A stretch of DNA of 64,000 nucleotides from an uncultured Oscillospiraceae bacterium (GTDB taxonomy: Bacteria > Bacillota > Clostridia > Oscillospirales > Oscillospiraceae): contig CAJUSE010000005.1 in the NCBI GenBank assembly GCA_910588975.1, positions 5,118 to 69,117 on the forward strand. Reading direction: 5' to 3'. A program made the position numbers and the translations under genes. The notes under the pieces were generated by a model, which was given only the letters and a program-made list of their open reading frames with translations, did no database searches and was not told the origin of the DNA. The number at the start of each line of letters is the position of its first letter. The stretch's first letter is position 1. Shown piece after piece: positions 50,861-59,177 of this stretch.

Positions 50861-51580
50861 TTACTCCCCTCGGATGACGGTACCGATCTTTTCTCCCATG
50901 ACGGCCCGGTAGATGTTCTCCGGCTCTGCCAGGGCAAAGAGGAGAACAGGAATCTTGTTGTCCATGGACAGGCTGGTGGCGGTGGAGTCCATGACCTGGA
51001 GCCGCCGGGCCAGAACCTCACTGTATGTGATGGTGTCAAACTTGACGGCGGAAGGATCCTTCTTGGGGTCGGCAGAGTAGACGCCGTCGATGTTCTTGGC
51101 CAGCAGGATGACATCGGCGTCGATCTCGGCGGCCCGGAGGACGGCGGCGGTGTCGGTGGAGAAGAAGGGATTGCCCGTGCCGCAGCCGAAGATGACCACC
51201 CTCCCCTTTTCCAGGTGCCGGGTGGCACGGGAGCGGATATATGGCTCGGCGATGGCCTTCATCTCAATGGCGGTCTGGACCCGGACGTCCACTCCGTTCT
51301 GCTCCAGCACATCGGCCACGGCCAGGGCGTTGATGGCGGTGGCCAGCATGCCCATGTGGTCGGCCCGGGTGCGCTCCATCCGGTCGCCCCCATCCTTGAG
51401 CCCACGCCAGAAGTTGCCGCCGCCCACCACGACGCCCACCTGGACACCCTGATCCACGCACTTCTTGATGACCTGGGCCACCTGGCCGATAAAGTCGAAG
51501 TTCAATCCCCGGCCGGCATCCCCTGCCAGGGCCTCGCCGCTGATCTTCAGCAGCACTCTCTTGTAAGCTGGGTTCTCCAT
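50861..51580 (-). CDS. pyrH: Uridylate (UMP) kinase
   Basis: PyrH phosphorylates UMP to UDP. The product (239 residues from ATG 51580) shows [43 protein letters not shown] and [18 protein letters not shown] second in-frame ATG at 51619 has AGGAGG nine bases upstream, and the inner one has GGGGGA; both could be used, adding 13 residues. No rpsB or tsf precedes it; instead a divergent M42 peptidase gene follows after about 150 bases, so pyrH heads its operon here. Confidence 0.96.
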   Translation of the reverse strand: MENPAYKRVLLKISGEALAGDAGRGLNFDFIGQVAQVIKKCVDQGVQVGVVVGGGNFWRGLKDGGDRMERTRADHMGMLATAINALAVADVLEQNGVDVRVQTAIEMKAIAEPYIRSRATRHLEKGRVVIFGCGTGNPFFSTDTAAVLRAAEIDADVILLAKNIDGVYSADPKKDPSAVKFDTITYSEVLARRLQVMDSTATSLSMDNKIPVLLFALAEPENIYRAVMGEKIGTVIRGE

Positions 51581-51710
51581 GATTGATCCCCCTTGACGAA
51601 TGTGATATGATTGTTCCATGGTATTGCTCCTCCTATTTTAATATAGTTTTCCCTTTTTGCATAGGGGGAGAGACAAAGTTTTTCCAAAATGTTCACAGGT
51701 ACATGGTGAT

Positions 51711-51733
51711 TTCTCCCACATTTTGTGGGAGAA
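51711..51733. promoter_or_regulatory. 23-base inverted repeat between pyrH and the M42 peptidase gene
   Basis: TTCTCCCACA and its exact reverse complement flank TTT. It lies 40 bases before the peptidase ATG and 92-131 bases before the pyrH starts. It could be a repressor operator or a short hairpin in the peptidase leader. I do not recognise the regulator. Confidence 0.45.
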
Positions 51734-51772
51734 CGGGCAAAAAATCGTTGCAGCAGAAGGGAGAATGGGAAC

Positions 51773-52771
51773 ATGGATAGAAAATTACTGGAGAAACTGA
51801 CCACCATCCATGGGGTCAGCGGGTATGAAAAGCAGGTGACGGCCTACATCTCAGAAAAGCTGAAGCCGGTGGCGGACAGGCTGTGGGTGGATGCCAACGG
51901 CAACCTCATCATCTACAAGAAGGGCTCCTCCCCTAAGGCAAAGAAGGTGCTTTTCTGTGCCCACATGGACGAGATCGGTCTGCAGGTCATCAAGATCAAC
52001 GAGGATGGCACCCTGATGGTCAAGGAACTGGGCTTCTGGTTCATGTATATTGCCTACCAGGCCCGGGTCATGTTCCGCAACGGGGTGGTGGGCGTGGTGG
52101 ATGCCCGGGTGGACCCCAGCAAGATGACCAAGGAGGACTTCTGTGTGGACATCGGTGTGTCCACCAAAGCTGAGGCTGAGGAGTTGGTGGAGGTGGGCGA
52201 CGTAGCCCGGTTCCTGGGCCCGCTTCAGGAGCTGGCCGGGGGCAATCTCATGGCCAGCGCCCTTGACGACCGGGTGGGCTGCTATATGCAGATCCAGGCC
52301 CTGCTGGAAAATCCCCAGCCCAAAAACGACGTGTATATGGCCTTCACCGTACAGGAGGAGCTGGGCACCCGGGGCGGCGGCGTGGTGGCCCACCAGGTCC
52401 GGCCCGACGTGGGAGTGGCCATCGACGTGACCCCCAGCCATGACCGGCCCACGGGGATGATCGGCTCCAACGCCCTGGGCAAGGGGGTGGCCATCAAGAT
52501 CTCGGACACCTGTTCTGTTTCGGACGAGGGACTGGTGGACACCGCCGTGGCCCTGTGCAAGGCCCAAGGCATCCCCTATCAGAAGGACGTGATCTACCGG
52601 GGCGGCACCGACGCCGGGGCCATCACCCTCACTGGTGACGGTGTCAAGACCATCGGCTTTTCGGTGGTCACCCGGTACACCCACGGCCAGAACTGCATGG
52701 TAAACGTGGGCGACATTGAGGCCACCGTGGCCCTCACCAAGGCCTATATGGACGCAGAGTTTGATTTTTGA
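51773..52771 (+). CDS. M42 family metallo-aminopeptidase / endoglucanase-like
   Basis: M42 peptidases are dodecameric, usually cobalt- or zinc-dependent aminopeptidases. The 332-residue product shows HGVSGYEKQV near the start and the metal ligands in LFCAHMDEIGLQV (His, Asp), SALDDRVGCYMQ (Asp), VQEELGTRGG (Glu-Glu) and AIDVTPSHD. GGTDAGAITLTGDGVKTI follows near the end, with a final histidine in RYTHGQNCMV. AAGGGAG precedes the ATG at 51773. It is a single-gene unit ended by a terminator. Confidence 0.94.
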   Translation: MDRKLLEKLTTIHGVSGYEKQVTAYISEKLKPVADRLWVDANGNLIIYKKGSSPKAKKVLFCAHMDEIGLQVIKINEDGTLMVKELGFWFMYIAYQARVMFRNGVVGVVDARVDPSKMTKEDFCVDIGVSTKAEAEELVEVGDVARFLGPLQELAGGNLMASALDDRVGCYMQIQALLENPQPKNDVYMAFTVQEELGTRGGGVVAHQVRPDVGVAIDVTPSHDRPTGMIGSNALGKGVAIKISDTCSVSDEGLVDTAVALCKAQGIPYQKDVIYRGGTDAGAITLTGDGVKTIGFSVVTRYTHGQNCMVNVGDIEATVALTKAYMDAEFDF

Positions 52772-52782
52772 TCGGATGAAAA

Positions 52783-52820
52783 AGAACCGGCGCCGACGAT
52801 TTCTCGTCAGCGCCGGCTCT
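52783..52820 (+). terminator. Intrinsic terminator after the M42 peptidase gene
   Basis: AGAACCGGCGCCGACGA and TCGTCAGCGCCGGCTCT pair with a mismatch around a short loop, followed by TACTTTT. The T tract is weak, but the stem is long and GC-rich. It may also serve the convergent DUF951 gene. Confidence 0.72.
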
Positions 52821-52852
52821 TACTTTTCGCAATGACAGCATAAAAAAATTCC

Positions 52853-53050
52853 TCACACCTGCACCTCTTCCCCGTCCCGGAGCACTTTTTTGATGCTCTT
52901 TTCCGCCTTGGAGCGGGGTGTCATCAGCTCGTGGCCGCAGCCGGCGCAGCGCAGCTTGAAGTCCATGCCCACCCGCAACACCAGCCACTGCCGGCTGCCG
53001 CAGGGATGGGCCTTTTTCAGTTCCAGAGTGTCCCCCACATGAATGTCCAT
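52853..53050 (-). CDS. DUF951 family zinc-ribbon-like protein
   Basis: This 65-residue product matches DUF951, a small conserved Firmicutes protein of unknown function. It starts MDIHVGDTLELKKAHPCGS and has the cysteines HPCGSRQW and LRCAGCGHEL that could bind a metal, followed by a basic region. A strong promoter lies just upstream. It is monocistronic, between the M42 peptidase gene and a divergent S1 gene. Confidence 0.9.
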   Translation of the reverse strand: MDIHVGDTLELKKAHPCGSRQWLVLRVGMDFKLRCAGCGHELMTPRSKAEKSIKKVLRDGEEVQV

Positions 53051-53082
53051 ATTCCTCTCTCCCCTCTGCTTCTCTTGCCTCC

Positions 53083-53112
53083 ATTATAAAAGCCAAGGGC
53101 CCTTTTTGTCAA
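53083..53112 (-). promoter_or_regulatory. Consensus promoter for the DUF951 gene
   Basis: TTGACA (53112-53107) and TATAAT (53088-53083) are both perfect matches on the minus strand, 18 bases apart and 32 bases before the ATG. Confidence 0.82.
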
Positions 53113-53169
53113 TTCAAGTTGTCCCACTGCATATCATATCCCGACCCACACCACCCCGGAAAGGATATG

Positions 53170-54129
53170 ATGAAAATGACAAGCCGTTTCCCCCCAGAGG
53201 GAAAGCTGCTATACACCCCGGAAAACCAGGCCCTCTGCGCCACCGCCGAGGGCTTGGAGCAGGCCATGGCCACCGGGACCGTTCTGGAGGGCCTGGCCCT
53301 TCTGTGCGACGAACACCATGATTTAGTTGTAAGGCTTGGCCCCTTCACAGGCCGCATCCCCCGGGAGGAGGCCGCCCTTGGCATCACCGAGGGGACCACC
53401 CGGGACATCGCCATTCTCTCCCGGGTGGGCAAGCCGGTGTGCTTCATTGTTGAGGGACTGGAGGGTCAGGACGGAACCCTGGTCCCCCGGCTCTCCCGCC
53501 GCCGGGCCCAGGAGCTGGCCCTGGGCCACATCATGGCCAGCTGGGTCCCCGGTCAGGTCATCCCCGCCACCGTTACCCATCTGGAGCCCTTCGGGGCCTT
53601 TGTGGATATGGGCTGCGGCGTGCCCTCCATGATCGGGGTGGAGCGGCTGTCCGTCTCCCGCATTCCCCACGCCGGGGTCCGCCTGGCCCCGGGCCAGGAC
53701 ATCCTGGCCGCCGTGCTGGAGGTGGACCGCTCCCGGCGGCGGGTGGTCCTCACCCACCGTGAGCTGCTGGGCACCTGGGAGGAGAACGCCGCCCTCTTTC
53801 GCCCGGGCATGACGGTGGCGGGCTGGGCCCGTGGGGTAAAGGACTACGGCATTTTTGTGGAGCTGGCCCCCAACCTCTCCGGCCTGGCTGAGCACCGGGA
53901 CGGGATCCGAGAGGGTGACCGGCTCTCGGTCTACATCAAGTCCATCCTCCCCGAGCGGATGAAGCTGAAGCTCATCGTCATTGATGTGCTGCCCCCTGAT
54001 GAGGGACCGCAACCTCTACACTATTTCATCACCGACGGGGTCCTGAACCGTTGGCAGTATGCCCCGGAGGGCTGCGCAAAGGCGGGCGGCGAGACAGTGT
54101 TCCAGCCGGAAAACAGGGCCGGAGCGTAA
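53170..54129 (+). CDS. S1-domain RNA-binding protein (RpsA-like)
   Basis: The 319-residue product has at least two S1 RNA-binding domains in its second half. One is around VTHLEPFGAFVDMGCGVPSMIGVERLS (about residues 140-200); the other is around WARGVKDYGIFVELAPNLSGLAE (about 220-285). The first part is a diverged S1-like unit. Similar short S1 proteins in clostridia are annotated as ribosomal protein S1 homologues, but the role is uncertain. Three ATGs (53167, 53170, 53176) follow AAGGA; I take the middle one without certainty. Confidence 0.85.
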   Translation: MKMTSRFPPEGKLLYTPENQALCATAEGLEQAMATGTVLEGLALLCDEHHDLVVRLGPFTGRIPREEAALGITEGTTRDIAILSRVGKPVCFIVEGLEGQDGTLVPRLSRRRAQELALGHIMASWVPGQVIPATVTHLEPFGAFVDMGCGVPSMIGVERLSVSRIPHAGVRLAPGQDILAAVLEVDRSRRRVVLTHRELLGTWEENAALFRPGMTVAGWARGVKDYGIFVELAPNLSGLAEHRDGIREGDRLSVYIKSILPERMKLKLIVIDVLPPDEGPQPLHYFITDGVLNRWQYAPEGCAKAGGETVFQPENRAGA

Positions 54130-54143
54130 TGCTCCGGCCCTGT
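54108..54143 (-). terminator. Hairpin terminator overlapping the end of the S1 gene
   Basis: A perfect 13-base stem (54113-54125 with 54131-54143) encloses GTAAT, which includes the S1 gene's stop. On the minus strand it is followed by TTTTCC, so it best ends minus-strand transcription arriving from the small frameshifted gene and GNAT. It may work less well for the plus strand. Confidence 0.7.
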
Positions 54144-54151
54144 GCCCTGTT

Positions 54152-54272
54152 CTATGTACGCTCCTCATTTTTGGGCTCGTGGCCGGACTCAAAAATTTCG
54201 CCTCATCTGCTCCAGGAACAGGGACTTATCATCCGCCGCCCGCCCAGAATTTTCCGAATCATGGTCCTTCAT
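54152..54272 (-). pseudogene. Small gene interrupted by a one-base frameshift
   Basis: The minus strand encodes a 27-residue peptide starting MKDHDSENSGRAADDKS and ending LFLEQMRRNF before TGA at 54191-54189. The codons before the stop pass through a run of five T. If one T is dropped, the frame continues ESGHEPKNEERT to TAG at 54154-54152, giving about 39 charged, helix-like residues directly before the terminator. This looks like one small gene split by an indel or by a homopolymer error. AAAGG precedes the ATG. The family is unknown to me; it follows the GNAT gene by 29 bases. Confidence 0.5.
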
Positions 54273-54301
54273 CCTTTTCACCCTCTGGGCTGGATCTGTT
54301 T

Positions 54302-54859
54302 TCAGAGGAAACTACGAAAGTCCGCCGGGGACAGCTCGTAGTCCACCGAGGACTGTGCTCTCCCCACCTGGTCGGTCCAGGCGTTTTCGTGGATCCGGAT
54401 ACGCCGGAAACCCAGGATCTCGTAGACATGCTGGGCCCGGGCGTTGTTCAGGTTGGTGTCCAGCACGATCTTTTTGTAGCCCAGCTCTTCAAAGAGATAG
54501 GTGATAAGTAGGCTCAGGGCCCGGCGGCCAAGGCCCCGCCCCTGACAGGAGAAGTCGCAGATCTTGATGCCGATGATGGCCGTCCGGCAATCCGGGTCGG
54601 TGTTCCAGTCTGGGTCGTCGGTCATGTCCCGGTAGTTCATCTCCCCGATGGGCCGTCCCTCCAGCTCCAGGATGAGCCGCCGGTGAACTCCGTCGGCATC
54701 CCCAGCCAGCTGGCTGGCCACCGCTTCGACGGTGATGCCCAAGCCGTTGGGATAGCCGGCATGGGCCATCACCGTCCCATCGTTCCACCACTCCGCCAGC
54801 TGGGCCCCATCGGCGGCCACGGCATGGCGGAGGGCCAGGTCTTTATCTTGTAAGTGCAT
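54302..54859 (-). CDS. GNAT family N-acetyltransferase
   Basis: The 185-residue product has the GNAT fold of the RimJ/RimL-like branch. It has an N-terminal LALRHAVAADGAQLAEWWNDG, the acetyl-CoA loop CQGRGLGRRALSLLITYLFEELG (motif A, Q/RxxGxG/A) and motif B NLNNARAQHVYEILGFRRI. Full length is usual. The substrate is unknown. The frameshifted small gene lies just downstream on the same strand, and rarA starts its own unit upstream. Confidence 0.92.
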   Translation of the reverse strand: MHLQDKDLALRHAVAADGAQLAEWWNDGTVMAHAGYPNGLGITVEAVASQLAGDADGVHRRLILELEGRPIGEMNYRDMTDDPDWNTDPDCRTAIIGIKICDFSCQGRGLGRRALSLLITYLFEELGYKKIVLDTNLNNARAQHVYEILGFRRIRIHENAWTDQVGRAQSSVDYELSPADFRSFL

Positions 54860-54922
54860 GGTTTATCCTCGCAAATTTCAATATTTGACCAGAGTGCCGG
54901 CCCTTCCCCGGCTCCCTCGGTC

Positions 54923-56191
54923 TCATTCCTCCCCCTTGATCTTCTTCCAGTACTCCTCGGCGGCACGCTCGTTTTTGTTGTCCCCAAAAACGTAGTACTG
55001 GGCCCCCAGAAGGATGTCAGGCAGATACTGCTGCTGCACCCAATGTCCCGGGAAATTGTGGGGGTAGAGATAGCCCTGGTCCCGCTCCATGCCCGCCGAG
55101 TCGGCATGGACATTTTGCAGGTGCCGGGGGTAGTCGCCGATCTTGCCCGCCTTCACGTCGGAGCGGGCAGCGCCGATGGCATTGACCACGCTGTTGGACT
55201 TGGGGGCGGTGGCCAGCAGGATGGCCGCCTGGGCCAGGGGCAGCTGGGCCTCGGGCAGGCCCAGCTGCAAAGCGTTGTCACAGCAGGCCTTGACGATGTA
55301 AACCGCCTGGGGGTAAGCCATGCCCACATCCTCGCTGGCCGAGCACAACAGCCGCCGGATGGCGGTGATGAGGTCCCCCGCCTCCAGCAGCCGGGCCAGA
55401 TAGTGGAGGGCAGCGTCGGGGTCGCTGCCCCGGAGGGACTTCATAAGGGCGGAGGCGATGTCGTAGTGGTCGTCCCCCTCCCGGTCATAGCGCATGGCCG
55501 AGCGCTGGGCCACCGTCTTGGCATCCTCCAGGGTAACCACAAGGCTTTTCCCTTTCCGCTGTGCCGAGTTCATGAGCAACTCCACGGCGTTCATGGCCTT
55601 TCGGCAATCGCCGCCGCAGGCCACCGACAGGTGCTCCACCACCCCGTCCTCCAGCTTCGCCTTGGCTCCCAGCCGCTCTCCCATGAGCCGGAAGCCCCGC
55701 TCCACGGCGGGCTGCAGGTCAGGCCCCTCCAGGGGCTTGAACTCAAAGACGCTGGATCGGGACAGGACGGCGTTATAGACATAGAAATAAGGGTTTTCGG
55801 TGGTGGAAGCGATGAGGGTCACATCCCCCCGCTCGATAACCTCCAGCAGGGACTGCTGCTGTTTCTTGTTGAAGTACTGAATCTCGTCCAGGTAAAGGAG
55901 AACCCCTTCCGGGGCCAGTAGGGTGCCCACCTGGGCAATGACATCCTTCACATCGGCCAGAGAGGCGGTGGTGGCGTTGAGCCGGCGGAGGGTACGGTTG
56001 GTCCGCTTGGCGATGATGTTGGCCACTGTGGTCTTGCCCGTCCCCGAAGGGCCGTAGAAAATAAGGTTGGGGATATCGCCGCTTTCAATGATGCGCCGCA
56101 GCAGCCCCCCCTCCCCCAGGATGTGCTTCTGGCCTACCACCTCGTCCAGGGTCTCAGGGCGGATCTCGTCTGCCAAAGGCCGGTATGCCAT
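54923..56191 (-). CDS. rarA: Replication-associated recombination protein RarA (MgsA)
   Basis: RarA is a tetrameric AAA+ ATPase acting at stalled replication forks, related to clamp loaders. The 422-residue product shows RPETLDEVVGQKHILGEGG, Walker A FYGPSGTGKTTVANII, Walker B LLYLDEIQYFNKKQQ, sensor 1 IASTTENPYFYVYNAVLSR, and the MgsA C-terminal domain with SEDVGMAYPQA and YLYPHNFPGHWVQQQYLP. AGGAGGG precedes the ATG. A LexA-like box in its promoter suggests SOS control. Confidence 0.97.
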   Translation of the reverse strand: MAYRPLADEIRPETLDEVVGQKHILGEGGLLRRIIESGDIPNLIFYGPSGTGKTTVANIIAKRTNRTLRRLNATTASLADVKDVIAQVGTLLAPEGVLLYLDEIQYFNKKQQQSLLEVIERGDVTLIASTTENPYFYVYNAVLSRSSVFEFKPLEGPDLQPAVERGFRLMGERLGAKAKLEDGVVEHLSVACGGDCRKAMNAVELLMNSAQRKGKSLVVTLEDAKTVAQRSAMRYDREGDDHYDIASALMKSLRGSDPDAALHYLARLLEAGDLITAIRRLLCSASEDVGMAYPQAVYIVKACCDNALQLGLPEAQLPLAQAAILLATAPKSNSVVNAIGAARSDVKAGKIGDYPRHLQNVHADSAGMERDQGYLYPHNFPGHWVQQQYLPDILLGAQYYVFGDNKNERAAEEYWKKIKGEE

Positions 56192-56232
56192 GGGCAGGTC
56201 CCTCCTTTCGCCAAGATAAATTCTTTGCTATT

Positions 56233-56261
56233 ATTCTAACATATGTTCGAGATATTGTAAA
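56233..56261 (-). promoter_or_regulatory. Predicted promoter for rarA with embedded LexA-like box
   Basis: TTTACA (56261-56256) and TAGAAT (56238-56233) are 17 bases apart on the minus strand. The sequence CGAACATATGTTAG (56249-56236) differs by one base from the Firmicutes SOS box CGAACNNNNGTTCG. It covers the spacer and the -10, where LexA would block polymerase. Confidence 0.68.
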
Positions 56262-56266
56262 GAGGC

Positions 56267-57028
56267 TCAAGACAATCCGGGGAGGACTTGGGAGAGGGGC
56301 GGGAACATCAAATCGTCCATACCATATCTCTCTATAATAAAATCATCATCAAACCCAAAAGAGTAACCAGAAATGTTGTAATCAAGGGCGTAACAGTATG
56401 TGTCCAGCAGCCAAAGCGTCCCCTGGCGATAAACTTCCGCCTCAGCCCTGGTAGAACCAACCGAGCCATTGGTCCCCAAAATAAATAGCCTATTGACCTC
56501 TCTTTCATCTCCCGGTGGATAGTCCCCTGCACCTCGGAACAGCATAATATCATAGGCCATATGGGCCTGACGCTCTATCAACGCTCGATAGTTTTCCAGA
56601 AGTTGATGATCTTCTTTATATTCAGAAACGCTTTTTACCCACGCAACGGCATGATCCAGTTCCTGCTTCCACGCTTCACGATAAAAAGCCGCATTCACTC
56701 CCATTTCAACTGTAGAAGACCCCACCATTCGTTTGTCTGAAAAATAGTATTGGTCAATGGGATTATCCCGACGAGAAGCCCGTTCATTCCGAAGCACGGC
56801 GTCATCCCGCTTCTGCTCCGCCTCCATCCTGTCCGCCTGGGCCTGGGCGAACTGGACACTCCTTTGGTGCAGTTCTTCCTCCAACACCTGATTTCGCTCC
56901 CGGGCCGCCACCAGCTGGGCCTGCGTTTCCTGACTCTCCTTCCAAAAATGGGCCGTCAGGCCCAGCGCTCCGCACAAAATCAACAGGCAGATACACAGGG
57001 CCAAACGCAAAAATTTCTGCTGTTTCAT
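56267..57028 (-). CDS. Hypothetical membrane-anchored coiled-coil protein
   Basis: I do not recognise this 253-residue protein. It has an N-terminal membrane segment (LRLALCICLLILCGALGLTA), a coiled coil of about 60 residues rich in Glu, Gln, Arg and Ala (ETQAQLVAARERNQVLEEEL onward), and a C-terminal helical domain with several Trp and Tyr. The domain could be an extracytoplasmic DUF1311/LprI-like fold, but evidence is thin. I chose ATG 57028 with GAGGAG upstream; the open frame to 57193 runs through the promoter. It is a single gene. Confidence 0.75.
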   Translation of the reverse strand: MKQQKFLRLALCICLLILCGALGLTAHFWKESQETQAQLVAARERNQVLEEELHQRSVQFAQAQADRMEAEQKRDDAVLRNERASRRDNPIDQYYFSDKRMVGSSTVEMGVNAAFYREAWKQELDHAVAWVKSVSEYKEDHQLLENYRALIERQAHMAYDIMLFRGAGDYPPGDEREVNRLFILGTNGSVGSTRAEAEVYRQGTLWLLDTYCYALDYNISGYSFGFDDDFIIERYGMDDLMFPPLSQVLPGLS

Positions 57029-57063
57029 TGCTCTTTTCTCCTCACCGGGGCTCTTTTTTCTCC

Positions 57064-57091
57064 ATTTTACACCTTCTCCCCCTTTTTGCAA
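57064..57091 (-). promoter_or_regulatory. Predicted promoter for the coiled-coil protein gene
   Basis: TTGCAA (57091-57086) and TAAAAT (57069-57064) lie 16 bases apart on the minus strand, 35 bases before the ATG. Confidence 0.55.
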
Positions 57092-57173
57092 AGAGATTTC
57101 CGATCCCCGCTTTCCTTTTCCCGGCGTTGGTATTATAATGGAGATACCAATTTCTAAAAAGGGAGGAATTTTC

Positions 57174-58319
57174 ATGCTTATCAAAAACGGCACTATCTAT
57201 GACGCCATCCATGCCGAGCCCTACGCAGGCGACATCCGCATCGAGGGCACCACCATCAAAGAGGTCGCCCCCGCCCTGACCCCCGCCCCCGGCGAGGAGG
57301 TCATCGACGCCACCGGCAAGCGGGTCTACCCCGGGTTCATTGATGCCCACAGCCACCTGGGCCTGGACAACTACGGCATGGGTTGGGAGGGCCACGACTA
57401 CAACGAGATGGGGGACATTATAGCCGCCCAGCTTCGGGCCATCGACTCTTTTAACCCCATGGAGCAGGGGGTCCGCAAGGCTTTGGAGGGCGGCGTCACC
57501 ACCGTGGGTACCGGCCCGGGCAGTGCCAACGTGCTGGGTGGCACCTTCATCGCCGTCAAGACCTACGGCCGGTGCGTGGACGACATGATCGTCCGTGACC
57601 CGGTGGCCATGAAGTGCGCCTTCGGCGAAAACCCCAAGCGGTGCTACAAGGACAAGGGGGATTCCGCCCGGATGACCACCGCCGCCAAGCTGCGGGAGAT
57701 GCTCTTTGCCGCCCGGGATTACATGGAGCGCAAAGAGGCTGCCGGCGGTGATATTTCAAAAACTCCCAAGTATGACATGAAGATGGAGGCCCTCATCCCC
57801 GTTCTGAAGGGTGAGATCCCCCTGAAGGCCCACGCCCACCGGGCCGACGACATTTGCACCGCCATCCGCATTGCCAAGGAGTTTGGCGTGAAGATGACCC
57901 TGGAGCACTGCACCGAGGGCCATCTTATCCCCGAGGAGGTGGCCCGGTCCGGCTTCCCCGCTGCCGTGGGCCCCACCCTCACCAACGCCAGCAAGATCGA
58001 GCTGGTGAACAAGAGCTTCGAGACCCCCAAGGTCCTGACCGAGCACGGGATCCAAGTGAGCATCATCACCGACAACCCCGTCATCCCCCAGTCCTACCTG
58101 CCCCTGTGTGCCGGCCTGGCCGTCAAGGCGGGCCTGGACCCCTTCACCGCCCTCCAGGCCATCACCATCAATCCCGCCAGACACCTGGGCATTGCGGATC
58201 GGGTGGGCTCTCTGGAGGCGGGCAAGGACGCCGATGTGGTCCTCACCGACGGCGACCCCATGGTCAGCGACTCCACCATCTGCGCCGTGCTCATCAACGG
58301 AGAGAAAGTGGTGGGATAA
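57174..58319 (+). CDS. Amidohydrolase family protein
   Basis: The 381-residue product is a metal-dependent amidohydrolase close to the imidazolonepropionase/dipeptidase-like branch. It has MLIKNGTIYDAIH (composite domain start), the metal ligands in YPGFIDAHSHLGLDNYG (HxH), a histidine in IPLKAHAHRADDI, another in MTLEHCTEGH, and the catalytic aspartate in SIITDNPVIPQS. GSLEAGKDADVVLTDGDP is the usual C-terminal signature. GGGAGG precedes the ATG at 57174. The substrate cannot be read from sequence or neighbours. Confidence 0.92.
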   Translation: MLIKNGTIYDAIHAEPYAGDIRIEGTTIKEVAPALTPAPGEEVIDATGKRVYPGFIDAHSHLGLDNYGMGWEGHDYNEMGDIIAAQLRAIDSFNPMEQGVRKALEGGVTTVGTGPGSANVLGGTFIAVKTYGRCVDDMIVRDPVAMKCAFGENPKRCYKDKGDSARMTTAAKLREMLFAARDYMERKEAAGGDISKTPKYDMKMEALIPVLKGEIPLKAHAHRADDICTAIRIAKEFGVKMTLEHCTEGHLIPEEVARSGFPAAVGPTLTNASKIELVNKSFETPKVLTEHGIQVSIITDNPVIPQSYLPLCAGLAVKAGLDPFTALQAITINPARHLGIADRVGSLEAGKDADVVLTDGDPMVSDSTICAVLINGEKVVG

Positions 58320-58384
58320 GCCCCCACCAAAATCCCCTTACCCTGGAAAATCGGATATAAAAACCACTGAAAGAGAGTGTCCCC

Positions 58385-59032
58385 ATGGCCCAATATTTCC
58401 CCTACGGCCAGACAGAGACCGACTACTTAAAGACCAAGGATCCCCGGCTGGCCCAGCTGATCGACGCCGCTGGACACATTGATCGGCCCATAAAAAACGG
58501 TGACATCTATGCCGGACTGGTGGACAGCATCATCGGCCAGCAGATCTCTACCGCCGCCCACAACACCATCCGCCGACGGGTCGAGGAACGCTATGGGAGC
58601 CTGACTCCCGGAAAGGTTAACAGCCTTACAGATGCCGAACTACAAGCTCTTGGCACCACCTGGCGCAAGGTGTCCTACATCCGGGATCTGACCGACCGGG
58701 TCCTGAGCGGCCAGTTTGATCCCGAGGTTCTCACCGACCTGAGCGACGACGAGGTGGTAAAGTCCCTCTGCGCCCTCAAGGGCATTGGCCGGTGGACGGC
58801 TGAGATGATCATGACCTTCTCCATGGCCCGGCCCGATGTGCTCTCTTACGGTGACCTGGCCATCTGCCGGGGCATCAAAAAGCTCTATGGACTGGAAAAG
58901 CTCAGCGAGGAGACCTTCCATGACCTCACTGACAAGTTCTCCCCCTATCGTACCACCGCCGCCCTCTACTTCTGGTGGTATGCCAACCCGGCCTGCCCTC
59001 TGACCCTCTCCTTTCAGGAGGATATCCCATAG
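58385..59032 (+). CDS. AlkA-type DNA-3-methyladenine glycosylase (HhH-GPD)
   Basis: The 215-residue product is an HhH-GPD superfamily glycosylase that removes alkylated bases. It shows LVDSIIGQQISTAAHNTI, the helix-hairpin-helix LCALKGIGRWTAEMIMTFS, and the catalytic aspartate in VLSYGDLAICRGIKKLYG. It lacks the N-terminal domain of E. coli AlkA, as in many Firmicutes, and has no iron-sulfur cysteines. It starts 65 bases behind the amidohydrolase gene and ends at a strong terminator. Confidence 0.93.
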   Translation: MAQYFPYGQTETDYLKTKDPRLAQLIDAAGHIDRPIKNGDIYAGLVDSIIGQQISTAAHNTIRRRVEERYGSLTPGKVNSLTDAELQALGTTWRKVSYIRDLTDRVLSGQFDPEVLTDLSDDEVVKSLCALKGIGRWTAEMIMTFSMARPDVLSYGDLAICRGIKKLYGLEKLSEETFHDLTDKFSPYRTTAALYFWWYANPACPLTLSFQEDIP

Positions 59033-59046
59033 CTGTCCCACTCACG

Positions 59047-59083
59047 AAGCCAGCCCCAGTCGATCGACCGGGGCTGGCTTTTT
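59047..59083 (+). terminator. Intrinsic terminator after the AlkA-type gene
   Basis: AAGCCAGCCCC and GGGGCTGGCTT pair around a 12-base loop that can itself fold (GTCGATCGAC), followed by TTTTCTTT. Confidence 0.92.
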
Positions 59084-59106
59084 CTTTCATCTCGACATTC
59101 TTTCTC

Positions 59107-59133
59107 AATGTTGCAGGCAGTCTGAAAATGTTG
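59107..59133 (+). promoter_or_regulatory. Repeated AATGTTG in the arsR promoter region
   Basis: AATGTTG occurs at 59107-59113 and again at 59127-59133, exactly 20 bases apart, so both lie on the same DNA face. A candidate promoter (TTGTAT 59131, TACATT 59155, spacer 18) overlaps the second copy. This could be an operator of the ArsR-type regulator. Confidence 0.35.
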
Positions 59134-59177
59134 TATCTTTGTCAATGGTTTACGTACATTATCCAAGGAGGCGCAGT

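Noticed and set aside
54051..54511. Plus-strand frames of 96-150 codons after the S1 gene
   Set aside because: They run across the terminator hairpin and antisense to the GNAT gene and have no domain signal.
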